Notes: a model not told the origin generated them from the sequence alone. 64,000 bases of DNA from Papio anubis (GCF_008728515.1 NC_044986.1:54486855-54550854), one strand, 5' to 3'. Numbered from the stretch's first letter, positions 12,261 to 24,539 are shown. Numbers and translations are program-made.

Positions 12261-12890
12261 TGTTGGGGTCCACGTGTTTCCTAAACAAAGGAATGAACAC
12301 ACAAGACAACACAAGACAAGAAAAACGATGCATGCCAATGGCGCCGGGGCCTGCTTTATTTTATACAGTCATTTGTGGAATGTTGCTGTCATAAGACACA
12401 TTGTTGTTTTTCTGACCTTTTCCCTGACTTTCTGGATTTTTTTTTTTTTTTTTTTTGAGGCGGAGTCTCGGGCTTGTCGCCCCCAGGTTGAGTGCAGTGG
12501 CGCTGACCTCAAGCTCACTGCAAGCCTCGGCCTCCCAGGTTCACTTATATTCTCCTGCCTCAGCCTCCCGAGTAGCTGACTACAGGCCGGCCACTACGCC
12601 TGCCAATTTTTGTATTTTTAGTAGAGACGGGTTTCACTGTGTTAGCCAGGATGGTCTTCATCTCCTGACCGCGGATCCGGCCAGTCTCGCCCCAAAGTGC
12701 TGGGATTATGGGGGCTTGAGCCACCATACCGCAGACTTTCTGGATTTTCAAGATGTTTACACATAAACAAGCCCCCGTTTGCAGTTGGTTTCCTTTGTTC
12801 CTCCCTGTTTACAGGGAATGATGGCCCTCCTTCGTTTGTAAGAGCCCGACTTATCAGAACGTCTTACTTGCGAGAAAGTAGTCCTCTACA
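12261..12890 (-). mobile_element. Solo LTR (copy 1), class II ERV type, carrying a nested AluY
   Basis: Begins TGTTGGGGTCCACGTGTTTC and ends GTCCTCTACA. Read on the minus strand it starts TGTAGAGGAC, has a TATAAAATAA box and ends GGACCCCAACA, the TG...CA layout of a retroviral LTR. The same family recurs at 17285-17637. Without the Alu it is about 320 bp. There is no internal retroviral sequence. The flanks TCAAT (12256-12260) and TTAAT (12891-12895) may be a worn target duplication. The family is not named with confidence. Confidence 0.82.
12441..12733 (-). mobile_element. AluY inserted in solo LTR copy 1, with many small indels
   Basis: Antisense Alu with poly-T, flanked by an exact 15-bp direct repeat GACTTTCTGGATTTT (12426-12440 and 12734-12748) that matches LTR sequence, so it jumped into the LTR. 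It keeps young-Alu marks (GGCTTGAGCC) but has a dozen or more one- to three-base indels, such as GTCGCCCCCAGG and CCTGACCGCGGATCCGG. Substitutions are few by comparison. Confidence 0.9.
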
Positions 12891-13335
12891 TTAATATTAA
12901 CAATGGTGTTTCTTTCCTATCAAGGAAGTTTTCTAGTCCTAGTTCTTAAAGCATTTTTATTACTACTGAGTTACAAGTTGAATTTAATGCTTTTACTTCA
13001 TTTATCAAGATTATTGTGATGTTTATCCTTTTCTTTGATTAATGTAGTGTGATGAATTACACAAATTGATGTTCACATGTTAAATTATCCTTACATTTCT
13101 GGATAGAAACCTACTTTGAGATGTATTTGTTTTCCTTACAAACCACTAGATTCTATTTGCAATTTTTTTTTTTAGGATTTTTGCAACTGTGTTCATGAGA
13201 GAAACTGGTCCATAATTTCCTTTAGTGAATATCTTTGTCAAGTTTCATACCTCAAGTTATGCTGGGCTCATAAAAAGAGTGAAGAAACGTTTCCTTTGTT
13301 CTCTGGAAGAGTTTGTATAAGATTTGTGTATTTTT

Positions 13336-13636
13336 GGCCGGGCGTGGTGGCTCACGCCTGTAATCCCAGCACTTTGGGAGACCGAGGCGGGCAGATCACA
13401 AGGTCAGGAGATCGAGACCATCCTGGCTAACACGGTGAAACCCCATCTCTACTGAAAATACAAAAAATTAGCAGGGCGAGATGGCGGATGCCTGTAGTCC
13501 CAGCTACTCGGGAGGCTGAGGCAGGAGAATGGCGTGAACCCGGAAGGTGGAGCTTGCAGGGAGCCAAGATCGCGCCACTGCACTCCAGCCTGGGGTACAG
13601 AGCGAGACTCCGTCTCAAAAAAAAAAAAAAAAAAAA
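13336..13636 (+). mobile_element. AluY, full length
   Basis: GGCCGGGCGTGGTGGCTCAC through GAGACTCCGTCTC and a pure A tail. A 13-bp repeat TTTGTGTATTTTT flanks it at 13323-13335 and 13639-13651. It is inserted into fossil L1. Confidence 0.93.
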
Positions 13637-15631
13637 GGTTTGTGTATTTTTTCCTTAAATATTTTGAAGAATATTCTGAAGGCATAATGTCTAGAGTTTG
13701 TTTGTTGTGGTGGTGGTTATGGGAAGATTTTAATAATAAATTATGTTTTCTTTATATATGGACTAGATATATTTTTTGTTACTTGGTTTTGTGTTTTTCA
13801 AGGAATTTGTGCATTTTATCTAAATCGTTGATCTATTTGGCATAGAGTTGTTCATGATATCCTCGTCTTTTTGAAGGTAATATGTATCTGTAGTCATACA
13901 TATCTCCTCACAGTTTTTTTCCTTGGTGAGTCTTGCTAGAAGACTATCAACTTTATTAATCTTTCAGAGAATCAGTATTTTATTTTTTAAAATTTCTTTT
14001 GTACATTTGTTTTCTGTTTCACTGATTTATATTATTTATTTATATTGTCTTTAGTTTTTTATTTTGATTCATTTTTTGTAGCTTCTTGAGATTGAAACAT
14101 AATTTTTAAAAACCTTCCTTCTTTTCTGATATCTGTATTTAAAACTATGTTTCCCCCTAAGTACCACTTTAGCTGCATCCTACAAGTTTTGAAATATTGT
14201 ATCTACATTGCCATTCAGGTAAAAATATTTTCTAATTCTTGTTTTGATTTTTTTATTCACTTATGAGTTATATATAAGGATGTATTGTTTTATTTCCAGG
14301 CAATTAGGCTTTTTTTTTTTTTTTAAAGTTAAATTTTTGCTATTGATTTCTAGCTTAATTTCTCCGTGGCCAGAAAACATAATATGAATAGTTTCAATTC
14401 TTTGAAATCTGCTGAAGCTTGCTTCATGGCCCAGCATATGGAAATTATGATAAATGTATCATATGCATTTGAAAAGAATATGAATTTTTATTATTAGATT
14501 CAGTGTTTATATGTGCTAATTAGATCAAGTTTGTTAATTGTGTTTATAATTTTTATTTGCTTGTTCTCACAGCCATTAAGGGAGATATGTTAAAAGGTTT
14601 CCCATTATGATTGTGAAATTGTCTGTTTTATTTTTGCCTTATGTATTTTGAAATCATATTCTTGGATACTATCTCTTATACACACACATACAATTGTGAT
14701 ATCACATTAAGAAACGTCTCTATCTGTATTAATGCTTTTGCCTTAAACTCCACTTTTTCTAATATTAGTATGGTTTCTTTTGGCTAGTATTTGCAGTGTA
14801 TATCTTTTTCTATTCTTTAATTTTTGACCTTTCTGTGTCCTTTTATAAATGTGTGTCTCCAGTACTCATTTCAAAGTTGGGTTCTATTTAATTTGGTTTT
14901 TATCCAATCTGACCATTTTAGTATTTCAATTAGAGAATTTCATTCTTTTGCATTTAAAGGAATTACTGATATAGTTGGGTTTATACCAACTATGTTCCCA
15001 GTTTTGTTTTTTTTTCTTCTTAACCATGTTTTATTTTTTTCCCCTTTCTTTTTGCCTTCTTTTGGGTTATTCAGTTTTTATAACAGTGTCATTTTCTTTC
15101 CCTCTGATAACTTGTTAGACATTCTTTGTGCATGTGATTACTCTAAATTAAAAGATCTATCTCTGATTATAGTTTAATATAAATTATTACTTGTACCATT
15201 TTCCCTATAATGTGAAAACCTTAGACCACCAGGATTCCATTGTCTCTTTCCCACCTTTTCCTTTATTATTATTGTCATGTATTTTAATTTGATATATATG
15301 GTAAATTCCACAAGACACTGATGTTTTGTATGTCAGTATCATTATACCTACCTCCGATTTTACTTTTTCCAGTATTCATTGCTTTCCTGTTTCATTCTGG
15401 GATCATTTACCTTTTAACTAAAGAACTCCCTTTAGAATTTCGTTTAGTGTACGTCTTCTGATGACAAATACTCTACTTGGTTTTGAAAATGTTTTTATTT
15501 TGCCTTCATTTTTACAGGGTATTTTTACTGGGAATAGAATTCTAGATGGGTATTTTCTTTCAGCAATTTAAAGATGTCATTCCATTGTGTTCTGGATTCC
15601 ATAATTTATTGAGAGGTCAGCTATTATTAGT

Positions 15632-15934
15632 CTTTTTTTTTTCTTTTTTTCTTGAGACGGAGTCTTGCTCTGTTACCCAGGCTAGAGTGTAGTAGTGTGA
15701 TCTGGGCTCACTGCAACCTCCACCTCCTGGATTCAAGCGATTCTCCTGCCTCAGCCTCCTGAGTAGCTGTGATTACAGGTACCTGCCATCACACCCTGCT
15801 AATTTTTGTATTTTTAATAGAGAAGGGGTTTCACCATATTGGCCAGGCTGATCTCAAGCTCCTGACCTCAAGTGATCCTTGGCCTTGGCCTCCCAAAGTG
15901 CTGGGATTACAGGTGTGAGCCACTGCACCTGGCC
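15632..15934 (-). mobile_element. AluS, full length, antisense
   Basis: Poly-T, GAGACGGAGTCTTGCTCTGT to CACTGCACCTGGCC. The short repeat TTATTAGT flanks it (15624-15631 and 15935-15942). Confidence 0.9.
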
Positions 15935-16900
15935 TTATTAGTTTTATTGCTTTTTAAAAAGTAATATGCCTATTTTCTCTGACTGCTTTTAAGATTATCT
16001 TATTTTTGTCAGTTTTACAATGGTGTTACAAGGTGTAGTTTTCTTTGTCTTTATCCTGCTTGAGGTTCACAGAGCTTCTTGAATCTGTGGGTTGACATAT
16101 TTTAATCAGTTCTAGAAAATCTCAGCCATTATTTTATGGAATATTGCTTCTGTCCCATTCTATTTCTCCCCTTTAGGACCCCAGTATAAAAAATATATAT
16201 TTGATCTTTTGACTGCATCCAACATGTTTTCAAACCTATTTTCTGTGTTTTCCTTTTTTTTCCCTCTTTGTCCGTCTGTGCATCAGTTTTGTATTGACCT
16301 TTTTCCAGCCTTAATCCTATCTCCTGCTGTTTTCAATATGCTTTTAAACCCATCAACTCCATTTCAGACATTGTGGTTAATTCCAGGTTTATTTTTCAGT
16401 TCTAAGTTACCATTTGATTTTTAAAACATACTTTAGTTTTTTGGATGAGTTCCTAAATTGTTTTATTTTTTCCATATTTTTCTCTAGTTTTTGAAGTTCT
16501 TAATCACAGTTATTTAAAAGTCTTTGCTAACTCTAGTTTCTGAGTTACCTGTGGGTCTGCTTTTATTGAATGCCAGACATTGTGCAAAAAAACTGTGAAG
16601 ACTCATGATGTTTTCTTCCACCAAAGAGGTTACATCATGTGCTCTGCTAGTCAAATAGTGTGAAGATGACCACCTTAATGCAGTCAGGGCCTTTGCTTCG
16701 TTGAGGCTGGCTTGCAGTTTTATTTAGACCCAAACTATGTCTAGTTTATCTTTGTTCATAGTGCATAACCCTCTTCGACTGTCTTTGTTTCTCAGCACAG
16801 ACAGGCTATAGGAAATTCCACCTTGCTTTTCAGTATTTTTGATTCACAGTTTAGGCCTATTGCTCCTGGGAGACTCAGACTTTGGCAAACATCTTGAGCA

Positions 16901-17284
16901 AGAAACCCGCTGTCTCTAAAGTCCTTCAAATATGTAATTATGTTACATTTGCTATATGCAACCACCAAACTTCTACTGGTTCTTCTGTCATGAAGAGTAA
17001 TAAGGGATCAAGCTTGAATCCTCAGCCTTTAGCCACATCCAAATCAATAAGTGCTGCAGGGAGAAGAGAAGTTGTAAATCATTGGTGTTAGTTTAGTTCA
17101 CAACTTCAGTGTTTTTGCTCCTAGCCTGTTCTTTGGGGTCGCTTTCCTCTGTCAGGCTGTTGTCTTCTCAATACTAAGAGAAGAAAATTACACTATGCTT
17201 TTTCAGAAATTTAGCTCTTTAGCCTGCTGTCCAACAAAATGAAAACTTTGGCTCTTACTTGAGGGGGAAACTAGTTGCATGTTG
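16901..17284. other. Intergenic, nothing recognised
   Basis: Sequence between the end of recognisable L1 text and solo LTR copy 2. No coding or repeat signature is seen. Confidence 0.5.
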
Positions 17285-17637
17285 TGTTGGGGTCCGCGTG
17301 TTTCCTAAACAAAGGAATGAACACACAAGACAACACAAGACAAGACAAACATGGCGGCCGCCTCGAATGGCGCGCTCCGCTATATTTTATAGTCTTATAC
17401 AGTCGTTGCGTTTGCGGAATGTTGCCAAGTCACAAGACACATTGTTGTTTTTCTGACCTTTCCCTGACTTTCTGGATTTTCAAGATGTTTACATATAAAC
17501 ACGCCCTCAACGCCCTGCAAACAGGCCCCCAACGCCCTGCTTCGTTTGCAAGAGCAGGACTATGGGGAACGCCCTGCTTCGTTTGCAGAGCAGGACTTAT
17601 GGGGAACACCCTGTTTGCGAGCACGTAGTCCTCTACA
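17285..17637 (-). mobile_element. Solo LTR (copy 2), class II ERV type, exact 6-bp target duplication
   Basis: TGTTGGGGTCCGCGTGTTTC to GTCCTCTACA, flanked by ATGTTG at 17279-17284 and 17638-17643. A 6-bp duplication is typical of class II (ERVK-like) elements. Minus-strand reading gives a TATAAAATATA box followed by GCGGAGCGCGCC. CpGs are largely kept. Near its U3 end it carries a tandem repeat of about 35 bp (AACGCCCTGCTTCGTTTGCA starting near 17529 and again near 17566). There is no internal region, so it arose by LTR-LTR recombination. Confidence 0.9.
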
Positions 17638-17643
17638 ATGTTG

Positions 17644-19455
17644 AGGTCCCTTAAGTCTCTGGTTTTGTCACTCCAGCTCTGTGCAACCACAAATAACTCT
17701 GTTTGTCTTTCAGCAGTGCTCCTCTGCCTGCACAGAGCCCAAATTCTCAGCCTCTAACCTGTACTCCAGGGGAAAAATGACCACAGATACTCAGCTCACC
17801 TCTGAAAGTCTCATGACTTCTGCAGCATTCTCATACTTTCTCAATTATAAGTTTATTTTATCCAGCTCTTCTGATTCTCAGTGGAATTTCTCAAAGCAGA
17901 AATCTCTTCATTTTTTGATGGTACTACCACAACGTCCTATCTTTTCCCTGCCCTCAAGTCCATCATCCACAGAAGTATGAAAATATTCTCTCTAACCCCA
18001 AGTCTGATCTTGAGGGTTATCAGCTTTAAAAATTTTAAATAGTTCCCCACAGCCTCAGCAGTGGTTTTGCAGAGGGACCTATGGAAAAAAGAAGGGAGAT
18101 GCTAATGGTTTAGCCTTTGGACCCTAACTTTAACTTGGACCCATTTTAACTTCAAACAGTGAAGCTCATTTCTATCTGATATGTATATCAGGACCCTTTG
18201 AGTTCTCAGGTTCTTTCCCCTTGTTTCAATCATGAACCAACAGAGTAAAGTATCAAGTCCTCAAGACTCTTGTGGTTTTAACTTGCATCTCCAGTCTCAT
18301 CTGCCATTCCCGACTCCCACCAAACTGCCTGCAGCTCTCATTGGATCTCAATCTCTCCCCACTTCCAGTATAGAATGGTGCTTCTCATTCTCAGATTTTG
18401 GTCAAATTGTTCATTCTGCTTAAAATGCCCTCTTTCCCTATCCTTTAAATCTCTGATTTTTATGTCACTCCTTTTCTTAGCTGTTGAGGAAATAATAGTT
18501 CTCATCAGTGTTACTATGATTCCCAGTGTGCATCTTTATACTTACTGGGGTCTACAGTGTCTGGTACACAGGTACTTAAATATTTGTTCACTAAACGAAT
18601 GAATGAACTAGGCTTTGGAAGATACTTAGGGTTCTAATTGGCATATTTAAGTGGGGAAGGCATTAATGAAAACAGGAGAATCCAAACAAAGGTAATAAAG
18701 TAGAAATAAGTGAGAATGGCATTGGTAGTCTGTCTGCAATGAATGAGAGAAAAGATTAGGTGGAGAACATAGATCTGCTGGATATGAAATCTTGGTTTGA
18801 TAGCAAATAAGAAGTGTGCAAGTTTTTAACCAGCCAATGATATAATGAAAGCATTTGCTTGGGGATATTAACTTAGCAGAGTATGCAATTGGAATTGGAA
18901 TAGTCTAATCCTTAAAGTCATTCTTGTGTTCTGTGTACTTAACCAGTCAATGGAATCTTGCCCATTATACTTAGGCCTTTGGAGTATGAGCCATGGCACC
19001 ATGTTACTTCAGAATCTCAGACCGTCTCTCCTGGATTAAAGCAATAGTCTCCTCACACCCATCATTCTCTGTGCTCCTACTAAAGGGATTTTTATAAAAA
19101 CAAGTTAATTCTGCCTGTAACCTGCCTAAAAAGTTGTTTGGCTATATTTTGCTAACAAACTTAACAAATTATACATAGTCCTTTACAACCCAACCCCACT
19201 CAACCTTAAAGAGGTTTGTTTCATACCACTCCTTTTCACATATATTTTGTTTTCATATGCACACCATGCCCTCATAAATATCTGTGACTTGCACATACTG
19301 TTTTCCTTTTCTGGAAGGCATCTCAACCTTTCCCCACTTGAAAAAATAGTTCAAATGCCACCTACTCTATGAAGCCATCCCCGACTTTCCCAGGTAAATT
19401 TAAATGGATGATCAGGCCTTAATCATATTTGTATGTATTATTTATTTATTTAATA
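17644..19455. other. Intergenic with old repeat traces
   Basis: No gene seen. Bases about 18280-18600 and 19000-19400 (CTTCTCATTCTC, TGCCACCTACTCTATGAAGCC) resemble antisense L2. The open frames here are short and unsupported. Confidence 0.5.
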
Positions 19456-19459
19456 ATAA

Positions 19460-19553
19460 TAAATAAATAAGAGACGGGGGTCTTACTGTGTTGCCTAGGC
19501 TAGTCTCAAACCCCTGGGCTCAAGTGATCCCTCCGTGAGCCACTGCGCCCAAC
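19460..19553 (-). mobile_element. Antisense Alu fragment with internal deletion
   Basis: GAGACGGGGGTCTTACTGTG to GTGAGCCACTGCGCCCAACC. The middle is missing. A TTTA/ATAA-rich run precedes it. Confidence 0.7.
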
Positions 19554-19856
19554 CATATGTATTTTTAGAACTTAGCACGGTGTCTGGCACAGTATTGGCC
19601 TCTCCTAGGAATTGAGTTTTTAAAAAATTGTTACCAAAAGATTAATATTACTATTGTGTTTTACAAGAAGATTAAGATAACACATAAATTAAAAAATGGG
19701 TACCACCCACGCACTCCTGCAATACTCAGATACAATCACTATTAAACCAAATTTTGTGTACTATTCCGCAGTCATTTATGCATGCACACTCATGCATATG
19801 TGTATGTGTAGTCCTTTAAATTCAAGCCTATGTTTTTGGATGACTGAATACTAATT

Positions 19857-19975
19857 AAGAGAAAGGGTCTCGCTATGTTGCCCAAGCTAGATTCAAACTT
19901 CTGGGCTCAAGCAATCCTCCTGCTTCAGCCTCCCAAGTAACTGGAACTACAGGCATGTGCCACTGCCTTGGCTTA
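19857..19975 (-). mobile_element. Antisense Alu monomer fragment
   Basis: GAGAAAGGGTCTCGCTATGT to CATGTGCCACTGCCTTGGCT. Diverged single monomer. Confidence 0.7.
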
Positions 19976-22900
19976 AGATATTATTTTAATAAGCCACTCA
20001 GTTAAATAAGAAAGTATTTATGGGGACTGGAAAGAAATAATAGAATGTGAGCAGGTGTTTAAGAGAACTACAGCTTCATAACTGATTTGCCTATCCTGTA
20101 GCTACATAGAGTCATATAACTTCAAAGCTGCAAACTGTGGATTCAGAGGTGGCAATTTTTGTTAACATGCTAACAAGGAAGATATCCTTCCTATTATTTA
20201 GATATCTGAATACCAGTTTTCATAGCTGTACAGTAGAAATCATAGCACCTTAGAGGATTTATGAAAGGATTAGTGATAATGTATGTAAAATACTTGGCAT
20301 GTAGTTGAGCAATAAATTATAATTATTACCATTTGTATTGATCAGGTACTTTACCATGACATGAGGGCAGACACATTAGGTTATATTGTCTTCTTAATAG
20401 CATTATTTCTTCAATACAATCGTTCTGGATTTCTTCCGATCTTTAAGTCAGCTTTCAGTAATATGAAGTCAGCTTTCAGTAACATCCAGTAATATGAATT
20501 GGGGTATTATACATTTGCATAAAATTATAGCTGTTCTTTTTGCTTGTCCTACCTCCTGCTGACTCATAGAATCAGCTTTAAAATAGACAAGCTATATTTA
20601 GTTTTTGTAATGCTGCTACAGCAATGGCTTAAAATAATTCTGATATGCCCTTAATAATTAATGCAGACTTTGTTCTAATTGAGATATAATTTACAGATAA
20701 TAATAATTTTGGGTAGCTGGGAACTATTAACATGCAACAGGTCTTTCTTCTAATTTCTCTATTTCTCTTTCCCTTATTTTGTATATTGATTTTAAAGGCC
20801 GACTCCAGTGGCATGAAAACAGACTCTATGTCAATAAAAATGGTTTGAAAGAAAAAATTATACAAGTAGTTTTCCATATGTAATTTATTAAAACTTTGCT
20901 TCACAGAAAAAATAAGCTAGGAGATATTCACGGTGTAAAATGTTTTCTCATTTCTGCAATGCACTCTTATACTTTTATTCTTTTTGTGTCTTTATGCTTT
21001 GTTCCCCCAATCACAGTGTAAGCTCTTTGGGGCAGGATCAATGTCTTATCCTTTTTGTGTCCCTTTCAAGTGCTTATCACAGTGCTATGTAATTGCTTAT
21101 GAGGAAATTGTCTTTAAACGTGGTGTTCATAGTATGATCTTATTTCCAGAGATATTTTACTTACAAGTTCAGAATCACATCTGTTTATCCTGCTAAAACC
21201 TATTAGGTAATTGCTTCTGTTGTAGCTAAATTATTTATCTATTATAATTACAAAAGCAAGACTGCTTTCTCTTAGCAATATTTTTTCTTCATTTTAGTGA
21301 TCTGTGTGCATCTAACTGCATTATTCAGCAGGGAATTATCCAGGTTTCCAGTTGCTCCTGCTGTTTCTTGACACTACCTGCTGCTTTACCAATGTGGAAG
21401 TCTCAATGAACCATAATCATTACTTTCATGGATGTGTATGTTTCAGAATTTTACATGGTTTCCATCTCCATACACTGGCAAATGTGTCCTTCTATTGGCA
21501 AATGACACTTCTAACAGGTAGTTGTTCTCTATGGGGCGAAATTTATATATAAATAATTTGTGCAGATGGTAATCTTTTCGCACTATTCATCTCTCTCTAT
21601 GTATCTATATGTCTGTCATCTATCTATCAGTTCATCCATCCGTCTGTCTCTTCATCCATCTATCATGCTTAGTGTACTGTGCTAGGTACAATAGGGGATA
21701 AAAGAAGGCATAAGATTTAGTCTTTTCCTAATATAACTTACTATCTATTGAGGAAAAAAAATATGTATACATAGAGAAAAAGATCAGAAGCCAGAGTGGT
21801 ACATGATGTCACAAGTAAATGATATGAACTCACACACTACAGACGATCCAATAAAAATATTTTGGGCTGGAATGATGCGGCATGTTCACTGAGTCTGAGT
21901 GATCGGATACAAACGAAAAGCACAGGACAATGAATTGCAATTTTTACCTACACAACTTACTGTTGGAACCTTATGAGTTGGGCTTTCTGAACTTCATTTT
22001 TCTCATCTGGAAATTGGGAATAATGATCATGACAATACCTTCTCAACCTTTTTTTTTTTTTTTTTTTGATTTGTGAATCATACAATCAAAGTTATTTTAA
22101 AAGTTCTGAAAATATTAAAGTGCAATCCAACTTCAGGGTGTGTTGTTTTAATTTTTCATCAACTACCACAATGTTTCTGCTCAAATATTGCTAATTTAAG
22201 AAATACTAAAAGTTCAATAGAAAGAGAGGAGCAATGCTGATTATGTAATATGTGTGTTTGCATGTTAATAGGGAAAGAAAAATTTGTCAGTAGCATGAAA
22301 TCTGTCAATGGTGGGAGTATTTACACCATAGAACTCAGCAAACACTATAAATTGGGGCTTTCCTTTTTGGAGAGCTATTTACCAGCATATTACTGGCCTG
22401 AACAAAAGCAACAGCAATGGGACTGGAGAGGAGGGAATACATAGTAGAGGGATGAATGAGGTAGAATCAGCAATACTCATCATCAGTTGGTTAATGGTGG
22501 GTGCAGTGTCAATGGGGAGATTCTAAAATGATTTATCAAGTTACTGGCTCGGATGATTAAAGGGGAAAACTTGTGCCTCTTACCAAGAAAAGGACTTCAA
22601 GAGGGGGAAAGATAGTGAATTTTGTTCAGGGAATGTTGAAATTGAAGTACTTGTGGGACATGATGGTGAAAATGTACAGAAGACAGGGGTTATATGGATA
22701 TGGAACTCAAAGGAGAGGACTGGATTCAATATGGCAATCATGAGGCTACAACTAATAACTGAAGTCATGGGATTAGATGAACTTTACAACAAAGGGACCC
22801 TGGGAAAGACGCAGTAAGTCTTCATGTTTTATAAAGTAATTATAAACCATGTCTTTTTGTTAAATGACAGTTTTAGTGGATAAAGTTATGTTTCTTTGCA

Positions 22901-23930
22901 AATTCTGCTTTTAGAAGTAAAATTATCACTGCAATGTAAGTGAGTTTTAAGGAAGACTGGTATGTGAAGAAAAATGTTACGGATTTGATTTTTTAGGTCT
23001 TTACAGCAAGATTTATACAAATGAAAGTTGCAAACAACAAAAAGTTTGTTTAATATCCAAAAGAAGTTTATGTCAAACATTTGAAAGAACAAAAATATTC
23101 TAGAACAAAGAGGGAAACAAGTTATTTTAGAAATCAACTTAAATGTAACTTCTATCTTAGCCCCGTGTTGTAATTATTTACTACTTTGTCTCACCGTTTG
23201 GCGCTGGGGGCGGGGGTGGGCTGGGGCACAACACTGTGTCTTTTATCTATGTTTAGGGCGTTGTACATAGTATATACTCAGGAAGAAAACCTGTTTATTC
23301 CATGCCAGAATGGGAGGTTTGAACAGATGACTTGGAAGGTCCCTTTCAACCCTGAGAGTCTATAAAAGGGAAGTGGTTATTACCGCTTAAAAGAAGTAGG
23401 CTTAGTCCTACTTCCAGAGAGCCAATGTTTTCATAGTTACAGAAAGGTAATAGACTGTCAGCTCAATATGACACTGGTAAGAATTTTCTAACGATTATGG
23501 CTATACAACAGAAGAAAGGCTGTCTCGGAAGGTGGTTAGCTCTGAAACAACTGGTGTTCAAGGGCTGGAAGGACCCTTAGATATCTTTAGGTCTTCCTAA
23601 TCTTTTTCATGCCATTGCCTATACAGAAAATGGTATAACACAAATAAAAAAATTGTACAGCAATTTTTGACACATCAATGTCTCAGGCATACTTGTCACA
23701 AGTTCTCAGGGCTTTGGTGGGGAAAACTCTGATTTAGTCTAACATCCTCGTTTGCAGAGGGGGAAACTGAATCTTAACGAGGGAATGCAATATTCCCAAG
23801 TCGTTAATGTTAATACTGGAACGAGAATTGAGACTAGAGACTGTGGACAACTAGTCAGTTTCCTCCGCTCAAATTAAGCAGGCTGGAGGCCAGACTGGAA
23901 GACTGCAGTAGATGGCAGAATAAACAGTCT
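19976..23930. other. Intergenic, MIR/L2 traces, no gene
   Basis: MIR- or L2-like stretches at about 20220-20330, 20985-21090 (AGCTCTTTGGGGCAGGATC), 21660-21760, 23300-23370 (GGAAGGTCCCTTTCAACCCTG) and 23740-23840 (GAGGGGGAAACTGAATCTTA). There is a poly-T run at 22053-22068. No exon-like open frame is supported. Confidence 0.55.
21587..21665. repeat. Imperfect TCTA/TCTG/TCCA tetranucleotide repeat
   Basis: Degenerate 4-bp repeats (ATCTATCTATC, CATCCATCCGTCTGTC), about 80 bp in all. Confidence 0.75.
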
Positions 23931-23934
23931 AAAA

Positions 23935-24080
23935 CTATATTGCTTTAAATGTGGTCCCAAGACCACAGACATTAGAACTTGTCAAACTCTGGGGAACTCG
24001 CTAAAATGCAGATTAATGGGCCCCACACAGACACATGGAATTAAGCTCTGCGGTAAAGGCTTGGAATCTGCAGTTTTAAG
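23935..24080. mobile_element. MER5A-like hAT remnant
   Basis: AAATGTGGTCCCAAGACC, ACATTAGAACTTGTC, ATGGGCCCCACACAGAC and GGAATCTGCAGTTTTAA fit a worn MER5A-type element just upstream of the TFAM CpG island. Confidence 0.55.
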
Positions 24081-24463
24081 TTTGCGAATCCCCTCCTCTC
24101 CCGGTACTATTTCTGAACTCCGAGCTCCCAGCCCTGGCTTGAACTGAGACGCTGCGCTTCTCGCGCAGCACCTGCCGATCGGACCTCGGGGTCCTGGATG
24201 CAGGACTGTCTGTTACGTACAGCCTTTGTGGCCGTCACGGGCGGACACCGGCCAACGCCGGGTCGGGGTGCGTCCGCCGCGGTCCCTCCATCACCTTCCT
24301 GGCCGGGCAGAGGAACCCACTGCTCCGGGCCGTCGGGGCCAGAGGCGGCTCAGCAGCGCCCCCTCGAGGCCAGAGCCCTCCGCAGGCTAGCGGGTTGCGG
24401 TTTCCCTTCATCTCCGCGGCGCCTCTTCCTCCCACGCAGTGCCGCCCACCGGGGACGCTCTCC

Positions 24464-24526
24464 CGCGCCTGCGCCAATTCCGCCCTGCCCCGCCCCCATC
24501 TACCGACCGGATGTTAACAGATTTCC
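24464..24526 (+). promoter_or_regulatory. TFAM: TFAM proximal promoter: NRF-1-like, CCAAT, GC-box and ETS-type motifs
   Basis: GCGCCTGCGC at 24465-24474 is a near match to the NRF-1 palindrome. CCAAT overlaps it at 24474-24478, and CCCCGCCCCC (Sp1 GC box) is at 24488-24497. TTCC at 24523-24526 is a possible ETS/NRF-2 (GABP) core on the minus strand. NRF-1, NRF-2 and Sp1 control of TFAM is established in human, and the same arrangement is seen here. Binding itself is inferred. Confidence 0.72.
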
Positions 24527-24539
24527 CATAGTGCCTCAC

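Larger units (their letters stand above)
10960..16900 (-). mobile_element. Fossil L1 (L1M/L1PB age), antisense, interrupted by later insertions
   Basis: The + strand reads as the reverse complement of L1 ORF2 and then the ORF1 region: CTGTTTTGATTACTGTAACTTTGTAGTAG near 11090 is the 3' part of ORF2, and LINE-like antisense text continues past 16.2 kb. No frame survives. The continuity is broken by an MLT1-like LTR (11294-11780), a solo LTR (12261-12890), an AluY (13336-13636) and an AluS (15632-15934), so the L1 predates all of them. Exact ends are uncertain. Confidence 0.75.

Noticed and set aside
12261..17637. The two LTRs as ends of one provirus
   Set aside because: The DNA between them is fossil L1, Alu and unrelated sequence. 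Copy 2 has its own exact target duplication.
21587..21665. Tetranucleotide run as a CRISPR-like or regulatory array
   Set aside because: Units are 4 bp and degenerate, with no spacers. It is a simple microsatellite.
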